A stretch of DNA of 64,000 bases, taken from the NCBI RefSeq assembly GCF_020687825.1, contig NZ_JAJEWP010000001.1, forward strand, positions 1,162,433-1,226,432, in the 5' to 3' direction. The number at the start of each line of letters is the position of its first letter. Positions within the stretch are counted from its first letter, which is position 1. Under the pieces are notes generated by a model that was given only the letters and a program-made list of their open reading frames with translations, was not told the DNA's origin and did not search any database. Source of the stretch: Fluctibacter halophilus (GTDB taxonomy: Bacteria; Pseudomonadota; Gammaproteobacteria; Enterobacterales; Alteromonadaceae). Made by a program: the position numbers and the translations under genes. Below, piece by piece: positions 60,669-64,000 of the stretch.

Positions 60669-61997
60669 ATGGGTAAAATCCTAGAACACTGGTTTAACCT
60701 GAAAGCACATAATACCACCCCGAAAACCGAGCTTGTCGCCGGCCTGACGACCTTTGCAGCGATGTCGTATATCCTGGTGGTCAATCCGGCGATTCTTGGG
60801 ATCAGTGGGATGCCGGTTGACGCTTTGATCACGGTCACTGCACTGGCAGCCTGTATCGGCACGGTGATCATGGCACTGAGAACCAATTACCCTATCGCAA
60901 TGGCACCGGGCATGGGGCTGAACGCGTTTTTTGCCTACACCATCTGTCTGGCAAGGGACATACCCTGGGATGCGGCTCTGGGGATCGTGTTTTACAACGG
61001 CGTATTGTTTTTATTGCTATCGGTTACCGGCGTGCGCAAAAAGATTGCCGATGCCATTCCCAAAGCACTAAAAATCGGTGTGCAATGCGGCATTGGATTA
61101 TTCATCGCGTTTATCGGGCTGAAAAATGCCGGGCTTATCGTGGCCCATCCAGCCACCCTGGTGTCCATTGGCGATCTGAGTGAACCGGTAACCTTGCTGG
61201 CATTGGCCGGGATCATACTCACCATCGTGATGGTCAGTCGGGGCTATCGCAGCGCCATTTTGTTGTCAATCATCCTGTTGACCAGCGCTGGCCTGTTCAT
61301 TCCCCATAATGACGGTATGCTGACCGCCACGCCTGAGGCACTGATCGGCTTACCCGCTCCTATCGACACAACCTTCTTGGCCATGGACCTGACCTACCCT
61401 CTGGTTAATCTGGCGACCTGCTGGGATCTGATCTTTGCCCTGTTGTTCGTCAACATGTTTGACACCATCGGGACACTGATTGGCGTGTCGCGCAAGGCCA
61501 ATTTACTGGACAAAAACGAGCAGTTACCCAAAATGGGCCAGGCGCTCAGTGCCGATGCTGGCGCGAGTGTCGTCGGAGCTGCACTTGGCACGTCGCCGGT
61601 AACTTCCTATGTCGAATCAGCCGCCGGCGTATCAGTGGGTGGCCGCACGGGGCTGACCGCACTGGTGGTCGGCCTGTGTTTTTTGCTTGCGCTGCTATTC
61701 ACGCCGGTAATGCTGGTGATCCCATTAATGGCAACCACGCCTGCACTGGTGATGGTGGGAATTTATATGCTGGATGGCATCAAGCAACTGGATTTTGAGG
61801 ATTTACCCAGCGTTGCAACAGCAACCATCGCCCTCATTGCTATGCCACTGACATTCAGTATCAGTGAAGGAATAGCCCTGGGTTTTATCACCTATGTCGG
61901 TGTCATGATGGGCTGCGGAAAAAGGCACCAGGTATCGCCGCTGGCCTGGGCAATGGCACTGATCTTCCTGGCCCGCTACGTGTTCAGTCTGATGTAG
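60669..61997 (+). CDS. NCS2-family purine base permease (AzgA type)
   Basis: 442 residues and 12 or more hydrophobic segments. AzgA/NCS2 motifs: ELVAGLTTFAAMSYILVVNP, MAPGMGLNAFFAYT, LGTSPVTSYVESAAGVSVGG and the N-terminal TELVAG. These carry adenine, guanine or hypoxanthine with protons. ATG at 60669 is chosen; the longer frame from 60531 would include the operator. It converges on puuE, overlapping it by 14 bp. Confidence 0.93.
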   Translation: MGKILEHWFNLKAHNTTPKTELVAGLTTFAAMSYILVVNPAILGISGMPVDALITVTALAACIGTVIMALRTNYPIAMAPGMGLNAFFAYTICLARDIPWDAALGIVFYNGVLFLLLSVTGVRKKIADAIPKALKIGVQCGIGLFIAFIGLKNAGLIVAHPATLVSIGDLSEPVTLLALAGIILTIVMVSRGYRSAILLSIILLTSAGLFIPHNDGMLTATPEALIGLPAPIDTTFLAMDLTYPLVNLATCWDLIFALLFVNMFDTIGTLIGVSRKANLLDKNEQLPKMGQALSADAGASVVGAALGTSPVTSYVESAAGVSVGGRTGLTALVVGLCFLLALLFTPVMLVIPLMATTPALVMVGIYMLDGIKQLDFEDLPSVATATIALIAMPLTFSISEGIALGFITYVGVMMGCGKRHQVSPLAWAMALIFLARYVFSLM

Positions 61998-62898
61998 GCA
62001 GTGGAAACTGGCGACGCCAGTGTTCGGCGATTTCAACCCGACGACACAACCACACATTGTCTTGGGATTGTACATAATCGACAAATCGCTGTAGCGCTGC
62101 AAAACGTCCCGGGCGACCAGCCAAACGACAATGCAGCCCTACAGACATCATTTTTGGAGACTGCTGCCCCTCCTCATACAGGACATCAAAACTGTCTTTG
62201 AGGTACTGAAAGAACTGCTCGCCACTATTGAACCCCTGCGCAGTGGCAAAGCGCATATCATTGGCATCCAATGTGTACGGTATCATCAGAAGCGGGTTTC
62301 GATACTGGGTGTCATAGTAGGGTAAATCATCAGCATATGAGTCGGCGCAATAAACAATATCATCCCGCTCAGCGACCAGCTTTAACGTATTGGGACTGGT
62401 GCGACCGGTGTACCATCCTGCCGGTTTTTGCCCGGTTATTGCCTGGTGTAACTGGATGGATGCGTTCATCAGCTTGCGTTCCTGAACGATATCCATGTGC
62501 TGAAAATGGATCCAGCGCATGGCATGACTGGCAATTTCCCAATTTGCTTCCAACATCGCCTCAACCGCATCGGGATTGCGCTGCAGTGCCATGGTAACGC
62601 CGAACACGGTGATCGGAATCTGTCGCTCGGTAAACAACCGATAAAGGCGCCAGAAGCCTGCCCTACTGCCATATTCGTAAATCGACTCCATGCTCATATG
62701 GCGGCCATTATAAGCTTCTGCTCCGATGATCTCAGACAGAAACACTTCGGAACTGGGGTCACCATGCAACACACAGTTTTCACCGCCCTCTTCGTAATTG
62801 ATCACGAATTGAACGGCAATACGCGCCTTGCCGGGCCATTGCGGGTGCGGTGGTGTTTTTCCGTATCCCACCAGATCCCTTGGATAGGCATGTTTCAT
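61984..62898 (-). CDS. puuE: Allantoinase PuuE, polysaccharide-deacetylase fold
   Basis: 304 residues. VQFVINYEEGGE, FGVTMALQRNPDAVEAM, EIASHAMRWIHF and GWYTGRTSPNTLKLV match the PuuE group of the polysaccharide deacetylase (NodB) fold, which hydrolyses allantoin to allantoate without sharing sequence with classical cyclic amidohydrolase allantoinases. ATG at 62898 has GGAGAAA upstream. It lies 16 bp after the TetR gene, so both form one unit. Confidence 0.88.
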   Translation of the reverse strand: MKHAYPRDLVGYGKTPPHPQWPGKARIAVQFVINYEEGGENCVLHGDPSSEVFLSEIIGAEAYNGRHMSMESIYEYGSRAGFWRLYRLFTERQIPITVFGVTMALQRNPDAVEAMLEANWEIASHAMRWIHFQHMDIVQERKLMNASIQLHQAITGQKPAGWYTGRTSPNTLKLVAERDDIVYCADSYADDLPYYDTQYRNPLLMIPYTLDANDMRFATAQGFNSGEQFFQYLKDSFDVLYEEGQQSPKMMSVGLHCRLAGRPGRFAALQRFVDYVQSQDNVWLCRRVEIAEHWRRQFPLPTSD

Positions 62899-62914
62899 GG
62901 TGATTTCTCCATAC

Positions 62915-63559
62915 CTATTTAAATTTGTCAGGAACGCTAAGCCCACAACCGCTGAGGATCATATGGATCAATGCTTTGGTTGCATCTGAAAAATCCTGTT
63001 TATCCATACCTTTGCCGCGTAACGCCGCGATCTGTGCCTGGAAGTCGGCATAGTGCTGGCTGCAAGCCCAGATATTAAACAGCAGGTAGTAAGGGTCTTT
63101 AACCGACAATTTACCCTGATCGATCCAGGCTTGTAGCAGTGCGACCCGACCATCCATCCAGTCTACGTGTTGTTCTTTGTAAAATTTGCTCAAATTTGGT
63201 GCACCGTTGATGATTTCCAGTGCATAAATTTTTGACGCTTCCGGTTTGGTGCGGCTGATTTCCATCTTCTCGGCCACATAGTTGGCCAGCACCAGCGCAG
63301 GATCATCATCCACCGTGGCGACATCAAATGCAGAATTCCATAGCGTCAGGATCTGTTCCAATACTGCCAGGTAAAGCCCTTCCTTTGACTTGAAATAATA
63401 CAGAATATTGGTCTTGGGCAACTGCGCCCTGTCAGCCACGTTCTGTAATCGTGTGCCGTTGTAGCCATGCAAAGCAAATTCCTGCTCTGCAGCAGCCAGT
63501 ATGCGGGCTCGGTTTTGCGCACCGATGCGGCCTTCCTTATTGGTTTTTTGTGCTGTCAT
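62915..63559 (-). CDS. TetR-family regulator, RutR-like
   Basis: 214 residues. N-terminal TetR helix-turn-helix: ILAAAEQEFALHGYNGTRLQ then NVADRAQLPKTNILYYFKSK, with EGLYLAVLEQIL next, all closely comparable to E. coli RutR. The ligand domain keeps IWACSQHYADFQAQIAAL, the RutR-typical end. RutR senses uracil or thymine; a purine or xanthine ligand is likely here, but not shown. Its operator candidates lie at 60610 and 63742. First gene of the tetR-puuE unit. Confidence 0.9.
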   Translation of the reverse strand: MTAQKTNKEGRIGAQNRARILAAAEQEFALHGYNGTRLQNVADRAQLPKTNILYYFKSKEGLYLAVLEQILTLWNSAFDVATVDDDPALVLANYVAEKMEISRTKPEASKIYALEIINGAPNLSKFYKEQHVDWMDGRVALLQAWIDQGKLSVKDPYYLLFNIWACSQHYADFQAQIAALRGKGMDKQDFSDATKALIHMILSGCGLSVPDKFK

Positions 63560-63741
63560 AACGTGTTTTAGTTGTTGTTGTATCTATTTTTCGAGTTGAC
63601 GACAGGTCGCCGGGTTTTGCGTGAAACACAGCATACCAGATTCCTGATCAATACATAGGGCGTTTGCATAAACCCGACGTGCACTTTTCGTACGTGACCA
63701 CGCTATAGTTATACCTGTTACCGACATAAAAGCAATATAAG

Positions 63742-63770
63742 TTGACCATCTGGTCTAGTTTTTGTATTAC
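63742..63770 (+). promoter_or_regulatory. RutR-like operator overlapping the xdhA promoter
   Basis: TTGACCATCTGGTCTA (63742-63757) matches RutR-type TTGACCA-NN-TGGTCAA at 13 of 14 defined positions. TTGACC also serves as -35; TATTAC at 63765-63770 (17-bp spacer) would be the -10, so binding should block polymerase. The site lies in the gap between the divergent TetR and xdhA genes. Confidence 0.7.
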
Positions 63771-63810
63771 TGCACGTAACAACGCCGGACACACTTACAG
63801 GGAGAACGGC

Positions 63811-64000
63811 ATGATCAGCTTTTTGCTGAACCAACAACAAATCGATATTACGCAGATCGATCCGGACACTACCGTCCTGAACTATCTGCGTGAGCAGTGC
63901 CACCTTACCGGTACCAAGGAAGGATGTGCTTCCGGGGATTGTGGCGCCTGTACTGTCGTGGTCGCCGAACCCTCTGATAACGGTAAGGAACCACTGGCTT
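63811..64000 (+). CDS. xdhA: Xanthine dehydrogenase iron-sulfur/FAD subunit XdhA, N-terminal fragment
   Basis: The first 63 codons only; the gene runs off the right edge. MISFLLNQQQIDI begins a plant-type [2Fe-2S] ferredoxin domain with TKEGCASGDCGACTV. AGGGAGAA precedes the ATG at about 8 bp. Xanthine dehydrogenase turns hypoxanthine and xanthine into urate; this closes the pathway from the permease and adenine deaminase to the PuuE steps. FAD and molybdopterin parts are outside the window. Confidence 0.88.
   Translation, partial: MISFLLNQQQIDITQIDPDTTVLNYLREQCHLTGTKEGCASGDCGACTVVVAEPSDNGKEPLA

Noticed and set aside
63596-63610. Second RutR-like site before the TetR gene (TTGAC...GGTC)
   Set aside because: The arms are one base too close and the inner positions differ from the two good sites.
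1-64000. CRISPR arrays, tRNA or rRNA genes, insertion sequences, prophage
   Set aside because: No regularly spaced repeats, tRNA-like cloverleaf, transposase or phage structural genes were seen.

Overview
The window looks like chromosomal DNA of a marine gammaproteobacterium of the Alteromonadales type (Alteromonas / Bowmanella / Lacimicrobium / Shewanella relatives). Three things suggest this: the gene order pyrD-zapC-rlmKL-glutaredoxin-uup-DUF3466-rmf-fabA; a cbb3 oxidase cluster running ccoNOQP-fixH-ccoI-ccoS-tauE-fnr-uspE-ttcA; and the giant NAD-type glutamate dehydrogenase. Base composition is even, genes are densely packed, and I see no tRNA, rRNA, CRISPR, insertion sequence or prophage. 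Genus-level assignment is inference. No gene-free stretch exceeds 300 bases.

Layout. 1-5.1 kb: the end of a four-gene envelope module (DUF1302 porin-like protein, DUF1329 LolB-like protein, a YCF48-type beta-propeller, an MMPL/RND transporter). 5.3-10.2 kb: NAD-dependent glutamate dehydrogenase. 10.3-19 kb: housekeeping block (pyrimidine synthesis, division, 23S rRNA methylation, ABC-F protein Uup, ribosome hibernation factor Rmf, FabA with a FabR-type operator). 19-25.8 kb: a small RHH-like protein, a secreted subtilisin with PPC domain, a universal stress protein plus GlgC behind a perfect FNR box, a high-molecular-weight FabG and small unknowns. 25.8-32.3 kb: accessory envelope genes (phosphoribosyltransferase, PEP-CTERM metzincin, Gfo/Idh/MocA oxidoreductase, MliC-type lipoprotein, orphan solute-binding protein, M15 peptidase). 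32.3-35 kb: a cation/proton antiporter and two complementary bacterioferritin subunits behind a Fur-like box. 35-45.6 kb: cbb3 oxidase structural and assembly genes, the oxygen sensor FNR, UspE and TtcA. 45.6-50.2 kb: patatin, DUF2987, Bax-like glucosaminidase, a VGVG-repeat protein, LysE, CobB. 50.3-64 kb: a purine catabolism island.

How the parts work together. FNR (42.7 kb) probably controls ccoN (box at 35541) and usp-glgC (box at 21297), linking microaerobic respiration to stress response and glycogen synthesis. The purine island carries NCS2 permease, adenine deaminase, xanthine dehydrogenase (start only, at the right edge), PuuE-type allantoinase, allantoate amidohydrolase, ureidoglycine aminotransferase, an amidase and a gamma-glutamyltransferase-family amidohydrolase. 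Two local regulators can be matched to operators by sight. A RutR-like TetR protein fits the GACCATNTGGTC sites before the permease and before xdhA. A MurR/RpiR protein fits the TGAAACATTTGTTTCA palindrome before the amidase operon.

Most promising for something undescribed: the DUF1302/DUF1329/YCF48/RND module, the two-regulator purine island with a PAS-only protein in its operon, the Cys-rich plus MliC lipoprotein, and the VGVG-repeat periplasmic protein. Everything is read by eye; no database search was run.
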